Source of the DNA: an uncultured bacterium
GTDB taxonomy: Bacteria > Bacillota > Bacilli > Lactobacillales > Lactobacillaceae
DNA length: 64,000 nt
Reading direction: 5' to 3'
Assembly (NCBI GenBank): GCA_905214545.1
Contig: CAJMMO010000001.1
Location: 310,001-374,000, forward strand
Notes under the pieces: generated by a model
Database searches by the model: none
The model's input: only the letters and a program-made list of their open reading frames with translations
Told to the model about the DNA's origin: nothing
Position numbers and translations under genes: made by a program
In this document: positions 35,330-42,073 of the stretch, piece by piece
Layout: each line of letters begins with the position of its first letter
Position numbering within the stretch: the stretch's first letter is position 1

Positions 35330-36538
35330 TTACTTGCGATTCTTAAGTTGATCGCCGATGATGTCGCCTAAAGCAAAGCCGTTGTCGTTGTTGCTCATGT
35401 ACTTTCTAGCAGCACTGTCGTTGTTGTTTCTGCGACGGCGTGGACGGCCAGCGTTTTCCTTGGCGCCCTCTTCGCTAGCTTGCTTCATTGACAGAGAAAT
35501 ACGTCTCTCGCTTGGGTCAATGTTCAGAACACGAACCTTAACAGTTTGGCCGACTTCCAAAACGTCGCTTGGCTTGTCAACGTGCTTGTTTGAGATTTCA
35601 GATACGTGAACCAAGCCTTGGATGCCGTCAGCAACTTCGACAAAGGCACCGAATGAAGTCAGGGTCTTAACCTTGCCTTCGATAACGTCGCCTTCGCTTA
35701 AGTTAGCGGTTGCTTCTTCAAACGGTGATGGCAGAGTTTGCTTAATTGACAGGGAGATCCGATGCTTATCGTTATCAATGCCGATAACCTTAACTTTAAC
35801 GTCTTGGCCGGTCTTCAGAACGTCGCTTGGCTTGTCAACGTGCTTGTAGGAAATTTCAGAAATGTGAACCAAGCCGTCAACACCGCCAACATCAACAAAC
35901 GCACCAAAACCGGTTAAACGTGAAACCTTGCCTTCGATGATGTCGCCTTCAACTAATTGTGAAGCAACCTTGTCGAATGCTTCTTCACGTTCCTTTTCAA
36001 TAAGATCCTTGCGTGAAAGAATCAGACGGTTCTTGTTCGGATCAATTTCGGTGATCTTTAAGTTCATCTTCTTGCCGATGAATGGCTTCAGATCTGAAAC
36101 GTAACGGTTTGAGATCAAGGAAGCTGGCAAGAAGCCGCGAGTACCAACATCAACAAGCAGACCGCCGCGAACTGCACCTACGACAGTACCTTCAACAGTC
36201 TTGCCGTCTTCAAAGTCCTTTTGCAGCTTAGTGTAAGCTTCACGTTCCTTAAGACGGGTAACGGAGAAGTAGAATTCACCGTTTTCCTTGTCGCCGCCGG
36301 CTCTTCTCAAGACTAAAGCCTTGAATTGGTCGCCTGGCTTAACCAGGTCGTGCAGGTTAGCGCTGCGGTCGCTGGTAAACTCACGCTTAGTGATGGTCCC
36401 TTCAACACCGCCGTTAACAACGCCAACAGCGATTTGGCCATCTTCAACGCTCAATACTTCAACATCGACAATGTTGCCAACTTCGACGTTGATCATATCT
36501 TTTAAAGCATCTTCAAATTCTTTACTGTTATCTGACAT
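35330..36538 (-). CDS. rpsA: 30S ribosomal protein S1 homologue
   Basis: A 402-residue protein with four S1 RNA-binding repeats (about residues 15-85, 103-170, 188-260 and 273-345). The last two have the clear GFGAFVDVGG/SFGAFVEVAD and GLVHISEISYKHVDKPSDVL pattern. Gram-positive S1 is shorter than the six-repeat E. coli form and not always ribosome-bound. The basic C-terminal tail (RPRRRRNNN) may add RNA affinity. GGGAGGT precedes the ATG. Codon use is strongly selective. It follows cmk, as in most Firmicutes. Confidence 0.94.
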   Translation of the reverse strand: MSDNSKEFEDALKDMINVEVGNIVDVEVLSVEDGQIAVGVVNGGVEGTITKREFTSDRSANLHDLVKPGDQFKALVLRRAGGDKENGEFYFSVTRLKEREAYTKLQKDFEDGKTVEGTVVGAVRGGLLVDVGTRGFLPASLISNRYVSDLKPFIGKKMNLKITEIDPNKNRLILSRKDLIEKEREEAFDKVASQLVEGDIIEGKVSRLTGFGAFVDVGGVDGLVHISEISYKHVDKPSDVLKTGQDVKVKVIGIDNDKHRISLSIKQTLPSPFEEATANLSEGDVIEGKVKTLTSFGAFVEVADGIQGLVHVSEISNKHVDKPSDVLEVGQTVKVRVLNIDPSERRISLSMKQASEEGAKENAGRPRRRRNNNDSAARKYMSNNDNGFALGDIIGDQLKNRK

Positions 36539-36595
36539 AAATACCTCCCAATATCAGGTTTAATTTTATAGTAAAAAGAAAAATTATTCCACTAT

Positions 36596-37264
36596 TTAAA
36601 CATTATTTTTTTCTTTTTTGCTCACTAAATCTAAAATGGCGTCAACAGTCTGTTCAATGGACATGTTGGAGGTATCAAGTTCGACTGCATCGTCTGCTTT
36701 GCGCAGCGGCGACACTTCCCGGTGCGAGTCTTTATAGTCGCGCAGGCGGATGTCTTCTTCGATTTCTGCCAGCGGCTGTTTAATGCCCTTTTCCTGGTAG
36801 TCGCGCAGGCGCCGCTGGGCCCGCGTCTCCACGCTGGCAATCATGAAGACCTTCAAATCAGCGTGCGGCAGCACGGTCGTGCCGATGTCGCGGCCGTCCA
36901 TGATCACATTGCCTTGGGCCATTGCCCGCTGCATCTCGACCATCTTTTTTCTGACGCCCGGCAGTGCTGAGACTTGGGAGACGTTGGCCGTGATTTCCGG
37001 CGTTCTGATCTCTAAAGAAGCATCCTTGCCTTCGACCCAGACTTCTTGGCCTTCCGGGGTGTTTTTAAAGACGATGCTGTCATTAGTTAACAGCGGCAGC
37101 AGCGCCTTTTCGTCGCCGTAGTCAATGCCGTGGTTTTTGGCAATCAGAGTACAGGAGCGGTACATCGCGCCCGTATCGATGTAGATAAACGACAGCTTTT
37201 GCGCAACAAGTTTGGCAATGGTACTTTTGCCTGCTGAAGCAGGCCCATCAATAGCAATTTGCAT
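36596..37264 (-). CDS. cmk: Cytidylate kinase
   Basis: A 222-residue NMP kinase. It starts MQIAIDGPASAGKSTIAK with the P-loop, then DTGAMYRS (near 32) and MDGRDIGTTVLP (near 99). It phosphorylates CMP and dCMP. The ATG at 37264 is fixed by the family's start, yet no Shine-Dalgarno lies directly before it. GGGAGG is 35 bases upstream and separated from the ATG by a stable hairpin (37273-37296); folding would bring the two within range. Confidence 0.95.
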   Translation of the reverse strand: MQIAIDGPASAGKSTIAKLVAQKLSFIYIDTGAMYRSCTLIAKNHGIDYGDEKALLPLLTNDSIVFKNTPEGQEVWVEGKDASLEIRTPEITANVSQVSALPGVRKKMVEMQRAMAQGNVIMDGRDIGTTVLPHADLKVFMIASVETRAQRRLRDYQEKGIKQPLAEIEEDIRLRDYKDSHREVSPLRKADDAVELDTSNMSIEQTVDAILDLVSKKEKNNV

Positions 37265-37272
37265 GAAAATTT

Positions 37273-37303
37273 AAAAGGAGACTTGCGTCTCCTCTTTCCT
37301 CCC
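37273..37303 (-). promoter_or_regulatory. Hairpin between Shine-Dalgarno and start codon of cmk
   Basis: On the minus strand GGGAGG (37298-37303) is followed by a 10-pair stem AAGAGGAGAC/GTCTCCTTTT with a GCAA tetraloop (37273-37296), then 8 bases and the cmk ATG. If folded, the effective spacer is about 9 bases. The same hairpin with its T-rich tail could also be a weak terminator for the upstream LysM gene. Confidence 0.55.
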
Positions 37304-37313
37304 TTAATAATTT

Positions 37314-37871
37314 TTAACGCATCTTCAGAGTTTGTCCTGCCTGGATCGCGTCGGGTCCGGCCAGGCCGTTGAGTTGAACAAGCTTATCAACTGTCGTGCC
37401 GTGAGCTTGGGCAATTGAGAAGAGCGTGTCGCCGCTTTTGACAACGTAGCTGGCGGCGTTTTGCTGAGCAGTCTGCTTAGTTTGTTTAGTCTGCTTCGTC
37501 TGAGTTTGACTAGTTGCAGTCTGCTTAGTCTGCTTTGGAGCAGCTGTCTTCTTTGTGGCAGTCTTTACTTTGGCTGCAGGCTTAGTCTTAACTTTTTTGC
37601 TCTTGCGCGGAGACACAGCTTTTTGGCTGCTCGACTTGCTGCTGGCTAAGTCGCGGCTGCCGCTTTGGTCCGTGTGGTTTTTGACGATTGGGAAAATGGC
37701 AATCAACAAAATAGCGATGATTAAGATCCCAGCCCAAAATGAAGTGTGGCGGCTTTTTTTCGCCGGCCCATGCTTGCTGGGTTCGGCAGCCGGCCGTGCG
37801 TGACGGCGCCGCTCATTGGCGCGGCTTTCTGTCGGCCGCTCGTAGTGGTGCAGTTTCGGCTCATTACTCAT
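37314..37871 (-). CDS. LysM-domain membrane-anchored protein
   Basis: A 185-residue protein. The first 42 residues are charged and cytoplasmic; one membrane helix follows (about 43-64, FWAGILIIAILLIAIFPIV). Next is a low-complexity Lys/Thr/Gln/Ala linker with TKQTKQ-type repeats (about 90-140). A C-terminal LysM domain (about 142-185) has SYVVKSGDTLFSIAQAHGT. It should sit in the membrane with its LysM binding peptidoglycan. No enzyme domain is present. It lies upstream of cmk, a frequent position in lactobacilli. Confidence 0.9.
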   Translation of the reverse strand: MSNEPKLHHYERPTESRANERRRHARPAAEPSKHGPAKKSRHTSFWAGILIIAILLIAIFPIVKNHTDQSGSRDLASSKSSSQKAVSPRKSKKVKTKPAAKVKTATKKTAAPKQTKQTATSQTQTKQTKQTKQTAQQNAASYVVKSGDTLFSIAQAHGTTVDKLVQLNGLAGPDAIQAGQTLKMR

Positions 37872-37929
37872 GATAAATCCTCCATAGATACGTTAATTCT
37901 AGCATAGGCCGCCGTCGTTTCCTAGGCAC

Positions 37930-37962
37930 AAAAAAAGGCTGCCTGCAAGAGACAGCCTGTAT
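37930..37962 (-). terminator. Rho-independent terminator of ribU
   Basis: Stem AGGCTG/CAGCCT with an 11-base loop and a T run on the minus strand, 20 bases past the ribU stop. Confidence 0.7.
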
Positions 37963-37978
37963 TTTCTTAAATTCTTAA

Positions 37979-38578
37979 CTAGTTAAAACGACGGGCAGCG
38001 TATTTTTCCAGCTGCGGCATTACCGTCTTCATCAAGATGAAGACCAAGATCCCGTTGACCAAACCCTTGGCCAAGTTGAAAGGCACGATGGCGGTGAAGA
38101 TGTAGTTCAGCATCCCCGCCTGCAGCTTAAAGCCTGAAAACTTGATGTACATTGGGGTCAAGACGAAGGCGTTCAGCACTGACATGACAATAGTCAGGCA
38201 GATAATGCCGACGACAATGCCCCAGATCTTGCGGCCGTTGCTCTTCTCATCGCGCTTGCTGATGTAGTAAATCGGCAAAGCAAAGGACATGCTGGCGAAG
38301 AAGGCTGCAAGGTCGCCGACCAGGCTCAAGATGTTGGCGCCTGAAATCAGGTAAGACAGCAGGCACTTGAACAAGGCCACCATGGTCCCGCCCAGCGGCC
38401 CGAAGATGAAGGTCGACAAGACGATAATCACGTCGGAAAAGTCCATCTTGAGGTATGGGATCATCGGGATGATCGGGAACTCAAACTTCATGACTAAGAA
38501 TGCCAGGGCGGCGATAATTGCCCAGGCTAACCAGGATGAAAGACCGGCTTTGTTTTTAGCAGTTGATTTATTTTGCAT
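37979..38578 (-). CDS. ribU: Riboflavin ECF transporter substrate-binding subunit RibU
   Basis: A 199-residue S-component with six membrane segments. ECF/RibU features are visible: the FPIIPMIPYLKMDFSD stretch near residue 33-48, and FGPLGGTMVALFKCLLSYLISG near 58-80. With the shared EcfA-EcfA'-EcfT module it imports riboflavin. The start at 38578 has AGAGGAGC upstream; an earlier in-frame start at 38623 would fall inside the riboswitch terminator. The gene is controlled by an FMN riboswitch, which identifies its substrate independently. Confidence 0.96.
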   Translation of the reverse strand: MQNKSTAKNKAGLSSWLAWAIIAALAFLVMKFEFPIIPMIPYLKMDFSDVIIVLSTFIFGPLGGTMVALFKCLLSYLISGANILSLVGDLAAFFASMSFALPIYYISKRDEKSNGRKIWGIVVGIICLTIVMSVLNAFVLTPMYIKFSGFKLQAGMLNYIFTAIVPFNLAKGLVNGILVFILMKTVMPQLEKYAARRFN

Positions 38579-38602
38579 AATACTAGCTCCTCTTTTGTTC
38601 AA

Positions 38603-38632
38603 ACAAAAAGTCTGCCGCCTCAAGCAACAGAC
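38603..38632 (-). terminator. Attenuator terminator of the FMN riboswitch
   Basis: On the minus strand GTCTGTTGC/GCGGCAGAC (two G-T pairs) with a short loop is followed by TTTTTG. The base of its 5' arm (TCTGT) can instead pair with ACAGA at the 3' end of the aptamer, a likely antiterminator. Confidence 0.8.
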
Positions 38633-38663
38633 CAGGATAAGTATTTTGCTATTTATTAAGATC

Positions 38664-38771
38664 TGTCTTCTTTCATCTAGACTATACTATCGGTACCTTA
38701 AAGGATTCCACCGCTCGCGCGGGTTGCGGACTTCCACCGCCGGTCGGGATTTTCACCCTGCCTTGAAGACA
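38664..38771 (-). promoter_or_regulatory. FMN riboswitch (RFN element)
   Basis: On the minus strand the conserved RFN core AGGCAGGGTGAAAATCCCGA and CCGGCGGTGGAAGTCCGC is followed by the variable arm and GGTGGAATCC. The closing P1 helix is TGTCTTC (38765-38771) with GAAGACA (38664-38670). The aptamer lies upstream of ribU with a terminator in between, so FMN should switch ribU off. Confidence 0.96.
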
Positions 38772-38798
38772 ACAAGCTTTATTCAACTGACAACTTTA

Positions 38799-38826
38799 TT
38801 GTACTAAGCATGCCGTAATCTGTCAA
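38799..38826 (-). promoter_or_regulatory. Promoter of the ribU riboswitch transcript
   Basis: Minus-strand TTGACA (38821-38826, perfect) and TACAAT (38799-38804) are 16 bases apart. Both hexamers lie at or within the 3' end of rluB, about 25-30 bases before the aptamer. Confidence 0.8.
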
Positions 38827-39523
38827 TTTCTTGGCGCGTCAATTCGCGGTAGTCGCCGGCGCTTAAACCGTGCAGGTCTAAGAAGGCATAGCGCGGCCGC
38901 GACAGCTTTTCAACGCGGTGCCCTACCGCCTGCAGCATCCGCTTGACTTGGTGGTAGTGGCCTTCGTGGATCGTCAGCTGGACCAGCTGCTTGGTCTTGC
39001 CGCGGGAGTTGTGGTTGCGGCGCAGGCGGACTTTGGCAGGAGCCGTCTTTTTGCCGTCGATCACGACACCGGCTTCCAGCTGCTTGATCTCTTCGCCGGT
39101 CAGCTTGCCCTCGATCTTAGCCAGGTAGACCTTGGCCACCTCGTGTTTAGGGTGCATCAGGTGGTTGGCCAAGTCGCCGTCGTTAGTCATGAGCAGCAGG
39201 CCCGACGTGTCGTAGTCGAGCCGGCCCACCGGGTAGAGCCGGTAAGGCAGGTCTTCGAAGTAGTCGGCCACCGTCTTGCGGTTGTGTTCGTCAGACACAG
39301 ACGAGATCACGCCGCGCGGCTTGTAAAAAAGGTAGGTGTGCAGGCTTTGCCGTGAAAGCGGCACGCCGTCGACTGCCACCTGCTGTTTTTCAGAGACCTT
39401 GGTCCCAAGCTCGGTGACAGTTTTGCCGTCGACGGTCACCCGGCCGGCCGTAATCAATTTTTCAGCCTTGCGCCGCGAGGTGACGCCGGCTTGGGCAATA
39501 ACTTTTTGCAAACGCTCATTCAT
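38804..39523 (-). CDS. rluB: Ribosomal large-subunit pseudouridine synthase B
   Basis: A 239-residue RsuA/RluB-type enzyme. An S4 RNA-binding domain (residues 2-48) precedes the catalytic domain with GRLDYDTSGLLLMTNDG (near 98-114), whose Asp is the nucleophile. It modifies 23S rRNA near the peptidyl-transferase centre. Its start overlaps the end of scpB by 8 bases. The last gene of the cvfB-ribT-scpA-scpB-rluB run; its 3' end holds the ribU promoter. Confidence 0.94.
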   Translation of the reverse strand: MNERLQKVIAQAGVTSRRKAEKLITAGRVTVDGKTVTELGTKVSEKQQVAVDGVPLSRQSLHTYLFYKPRGVISSVSDEHNRKTVADYFEDLPYRLYPVGRLDYDTSGLLLMTNDGDLANHLMHPKHEVAKVYLAKIEGKLTGEEIKQLEAGVVIDGKKTAPAKVRLRRNHNSRGKTKQLVQLTIHEGHYHQVKRMLQAVGHRVEKLSRPRYAFLDLHGLSAGDYRELTRQEIDRLRHA

Positions 39524-40088
39524 CTTTTGTGCTCCTCATAATCTCGGTCTGTTCGGGGTGGTCAATGTCTGCGGCGAACTCGTCTTGGTCAGGCAAATCG
39601 GCTAGGCTCTGCAGGCCAAAGTATTCTAAAAAATAAGCAGTGGTCTGATACAGCCGCGGCCGGCCCGGGACCTCCTTGCGGCCGTGTTTTTCAACTAAGC
39701 CGCGCAAGACCAGGGTCTGCAAGGCGCCTGCCGAATTGATGCCGCGGATGTCGTCGATCTCCACCCGCGTGATCGGCTGCCGGTAAGCGACAATGGCCAA
39801 GGTCTCTAGTGCCGCCTGGCTCAGCTTGCCCTTGTCCTGGCCTAAATACTGCTGGACCAGGCTGGCCAAAGCGGGCTTCGTGGTCAGTTTGATTTCGTCG
39901 TCTAAAAAAAGCAGTTGCAGGCCGCAGGTCCGGTCGGCAGCCATTTTTTTGCTGATTTTTTCTGCCAGCTGCCGGACCGCGGCCGGTTCAATGGCCAGCT
40001 GCTTGGCCGCCTCTTTGACGCTTAAACCGCTGTCGCCGGCCAGGTACAAAAGCGCCTGCAAACCGGCCTGCTTATTCATCGCTGTCAA
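39516..40088 (-). CDS. scpB: Segregation and condensation protein B
   Basis: A 190-residue protein of two winged-helix domains (near residues 5-80 and 85-160), with ALETLAIVAYRQPITRVEIDDIRG near 92-115 as signature. It binds ScpA in the SMC condensin complex. Its start lies 17 bases inside scpA, so the two are translationally coupled; it also overlaps rluB by 8 bases. Confidence 0.96.
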   Translation of the reverse strand: MTAMNKQAGLQALLYLAGDSGLSVKEAAKQLAIEPAAVRQLAEKISKKMAADRTCGLQLLFLDDEIKLTTKPALASLVQQYLGQDKGKLSQAALETLAIVAYRQPITRVEIDDIRGINSAGALQTLVLRGLVEKHGRKEVPGRPRLYQTTAYFLEYFGLQSLADLPDQDEFAADIDHPEQTEIMRSTKDE

Positions 40089-40788
40089 TCCACTTCAAAA
40101 TAATGTCCCCTTTCGCCTGCTTTAAGAATACTCTTTGCTTGCGGCAGAGGTCTAAAGCGGCCAAAAAAAGGGCCACCGCCGTATCCAAGTCGGTGGCTGC
40201 TTGCTTAATCAGGGTGCCAAAAGACGCAGTGCCCCTTTTTTGCAAACACTCTTGCAAAACATTCGTCATCTGGCGCACCGAAGTCCGGTGCAGCTCCAGC
40301 CGGCCGGCGTTGGGCTGGCGCAGCCGGTAGCGCACGACCAGCCGGCTCATGGCGGAAACCAGGTCGCTTAGTTCGACTTGGCCTTGGGGCAGGCCCTGGC
40401 TTGAGGCCGGCACACTGGCCGGCTTTGCCGCCAGCAGCGGCGCCTGGGCCCCCTGCTGTTTCAGATAGCCGGCAATTTTTTGGAAGAGTTCGTACTGGAC
40501 CAGCTGTTCGACCAGCTGGCTGCGCGGGTCGTCGTCCTCTTCTTCTTGGGCAAACTTGTTGTGCGGCAGCAGCATTTGCGACTTGATCCGCAGCAAGGTC
40601 GAGGCCATGACGAAATATTCGCCCGCCAGGTCAAAATTTGCGGCCTGCATTTTGGCCAAAAAAGACAGGTACTGCTGGGTAATTTGCGCGATCGGGATGT
40701 CGTAGATTTCAATTTTCTGCTCTCGCAAGAGGTGCAAGAGGACATCCAGCGGTCCCTCAAAATTAGGCAGCTTCAGCTGCAGCGGCAT
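40072..40788 (-). CDS. scpA: Segregation and condensation protein A
   Basis: A 238-residue kleisin. The N-terminus LKLPNFEGPLDVLLHLLREQKIEIYDI is diagnostic (split here: FEGPLDVLLHLL, then IEIYDIPI). It bridges the SMC heads and binds ScpB. The C-terminal winged helix is present. The start ATG overlaps the ribT stop by one base and the gene overlaps scpB by 17 bases. Confidence 0.96.
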   Translation of the reverse strand: MPLQLKLPNFEGPLDVLLHLLREQKIEIYDIPIAQITQQYLSFLAKMQAANFDLAGEYFVMASTLLRIKSQMLLPHNKFAQEEEDDDPRSQLVEQLVQYELFQKIAGYLKQQGAQAPLLAAKPASVPASSQGLPQGQVELSDLVSAMSRLVVRYRLRQPNAGRLELHRTSVRQMTNVLQECLQKRGTASFGTLIKQAATDLDTAVALFLAALDLCRKQRVFLKQAKGDIILKWIDSDE

Positions 40789-41138
40789 TAGTCCAGGTAC
40801 TGAAGCAGGTAAACATAGGCTGGCAGCGCGGTAATGGCCTGCTTGTCAAAGTAGTCCTGCAGTTCCAACACAAAGTTGCGTTCGTTTTCCTCGGTCCGGC
40901 TGCTAGGCGCCAAGACCAGGTAGCGGATGGCGACGACTTGGTCGGAGACGTTTAAGCCGACGACGCCCACGATGTCGCTTTGCCGCTCTTCGCTGTATAA
41001 AAAGACCTGGAAGGAACTATCCTGGTTGTTGTACAAGGCCATTTCCTCGCGCAGGTTTTGCAGGTTCTTAAAATCCGGCATCAAGGACAAGAGCCCCATG
41101 ACGGTCTTTTCGTATTCCTTTTTGTATTTAATCAGCAT
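40788..41138 (-). CDS. ribT: RibT-like GNAT-fold protein
   Basis: A 116-residue protein resembling Bacillus RibT, a small GNAT-fold protein. It begins MLIKYKKEYEKTVMGLLSLM and has the central VVGLNVSDQVVAIRYLVLAPSSR sheet (near 58-80) where acetyl-CoA would bind in GNAT enzymes. Function unknown; the name comes from its place in the Bacillus rib operon, and involvement in riboflavin synthesis is not established. Single-base overlaps with both cvfB and scpA show tight coupling. Confidence 0.82.
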   Translation of the reverse strand: MLIKYKKEYEKTVMGLLSLMPDFKNLQNLREEMALYNNQDSSFQVFLYSEERQSDIVGVVGLNVSDQVVAIRYLVLAPSSRTEENERNFVLELQDYFDKQAITALPAYVYLLQYLD

Positions 41139-42022
41139 TAGTCAAGATCCTTCTCCAGCAGGCTGATTTCGCCGCGTTGCTTGTCTTGCACAATCAGCTT
41201 TTCCTTAATCAAGTGGCCCAGCGCCCGCTTAAACGCGGCCTTGGAAATGCCAAAGTGCTGCTTGATTTCCTCAGGACTGCTCTTGTCGGAAAAAGGCAGA
41301 CGCCCTTCACTAGTCCGGCGCAGGCTCACTAAAATCATCTGCGCGTCGTCGTCAATTTCCTCGTAGCTGCGCGGCAGGACGCTCAAGTTCAAGCGACCGT
41401 ACTTGCTGTTGCCGATGACACGGGCTTTCACTTGCTCGCCCAAGCGCAGCGGCCGGTAGCTTTGGGAAATATGGATAAAGCCCAAGTAGTAGTCGCTGCT
41501 GATGACAAAGGCGCCAATCTCGCGGCTGGCATAAACCGTCACCGTCAAGTTGTAGTTCTTCAAGTCATCCGGGTAAGACTGGCTCAGCTGGTCGAAGATG
41601 TTTTCGTCGGCCGGCTTAGCCCAGATCCGGTCTTTCTGGTCGGTCTGCAGACGGACCAGCAGGCGGTCGCCTCTGCGCGGCCACTGCTGGGTTTGGGCCG
41701 GCAGGTCGTCCAGCGAAACCACCATATCCTTGTCCTTTAAGCCGACGTCGACAAAGACGCCCAGGTCGCGCCGGACCTCGGTGACTGTCGCCCAGCCGTA
41801 TTCGTCAGGGCCGCAGACCGGCAAAAACTGCGTCATCATCATTTTCTGGTGCTGGTTGGCATAGATAAAGCCCTGGACCAAGCTCCCCGCTTGCGGCTTT
41901 TCGTCTTGGGTCAGCTCCAGCTTCGGCAGTTCATAGGTGACCCCTTCGATTTGCACGAAGTAGGCCTTTTCGTTTTCATCAGTGACCTTCCCGGTCGCAA
42001 TCCTTCCAATCAAAGCTTTCAA
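41138..42022 (-). CDS. cvfB: CvfB-family S1 RNA-binding protein
   Basis: A 294-residue protein with three S1-like beta-barrels (near residues 1-60, 70-140 and 150-215) and a C-terminal winged helix (near 228-285). GVFVDVGLKDKDMVVS near 87-102 and IGAFVISSDYYLGFIH near 166 mark the S1 folds. In Staphylococcus, CvfB is a virulence regulator that binds RNA; the general role is unclear. It starts the cvfB-ribT-scpA-scpB-rluB series, 51 bases after dnaE. Confidence 0.9.
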   Translation of the reverse strand: MKALIGRIATGKVTDENEKAYFVQIEGVTYELPKLELTQDEKPQAGSLVQGFIYANQHQKMMMTQFLPVCGPDEYGWATVTEVRRDLGVFVDVGLKDKDMVVSLDDLPAQTQQWPRRGDRLLVRLQTDQKDRIWAKPADENIFDQLSQSYPDDLKNYNLTVTVYASREIGAFVISSDYYLGFIHISQSYRPLRLGEQVKARVIGNSKYGRLNLSVLPRSYEEIDDDAQMILVSLRRTSEGRLPFSDKSSPEEIKQHFGISKAAFKRALGHLIKEKLIVQDKQRGEISLLEKDLD

Positions 42023-42073
42023 ACCTTTCCTCTTTTTTTAAAAGTATAGGTTATCTTTAAAAAAAAGACAAAA

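Noticed and set aside
37461..37620. Short tandem repeats in the LysM gene as a CRISPR-like or phase-variable array
   Set aside because: The repeats are irregular Lys/Thr/Gln codon runs of a wall-spanning linker, without constant repeat and unique spacer structure or a homopolymer tract.
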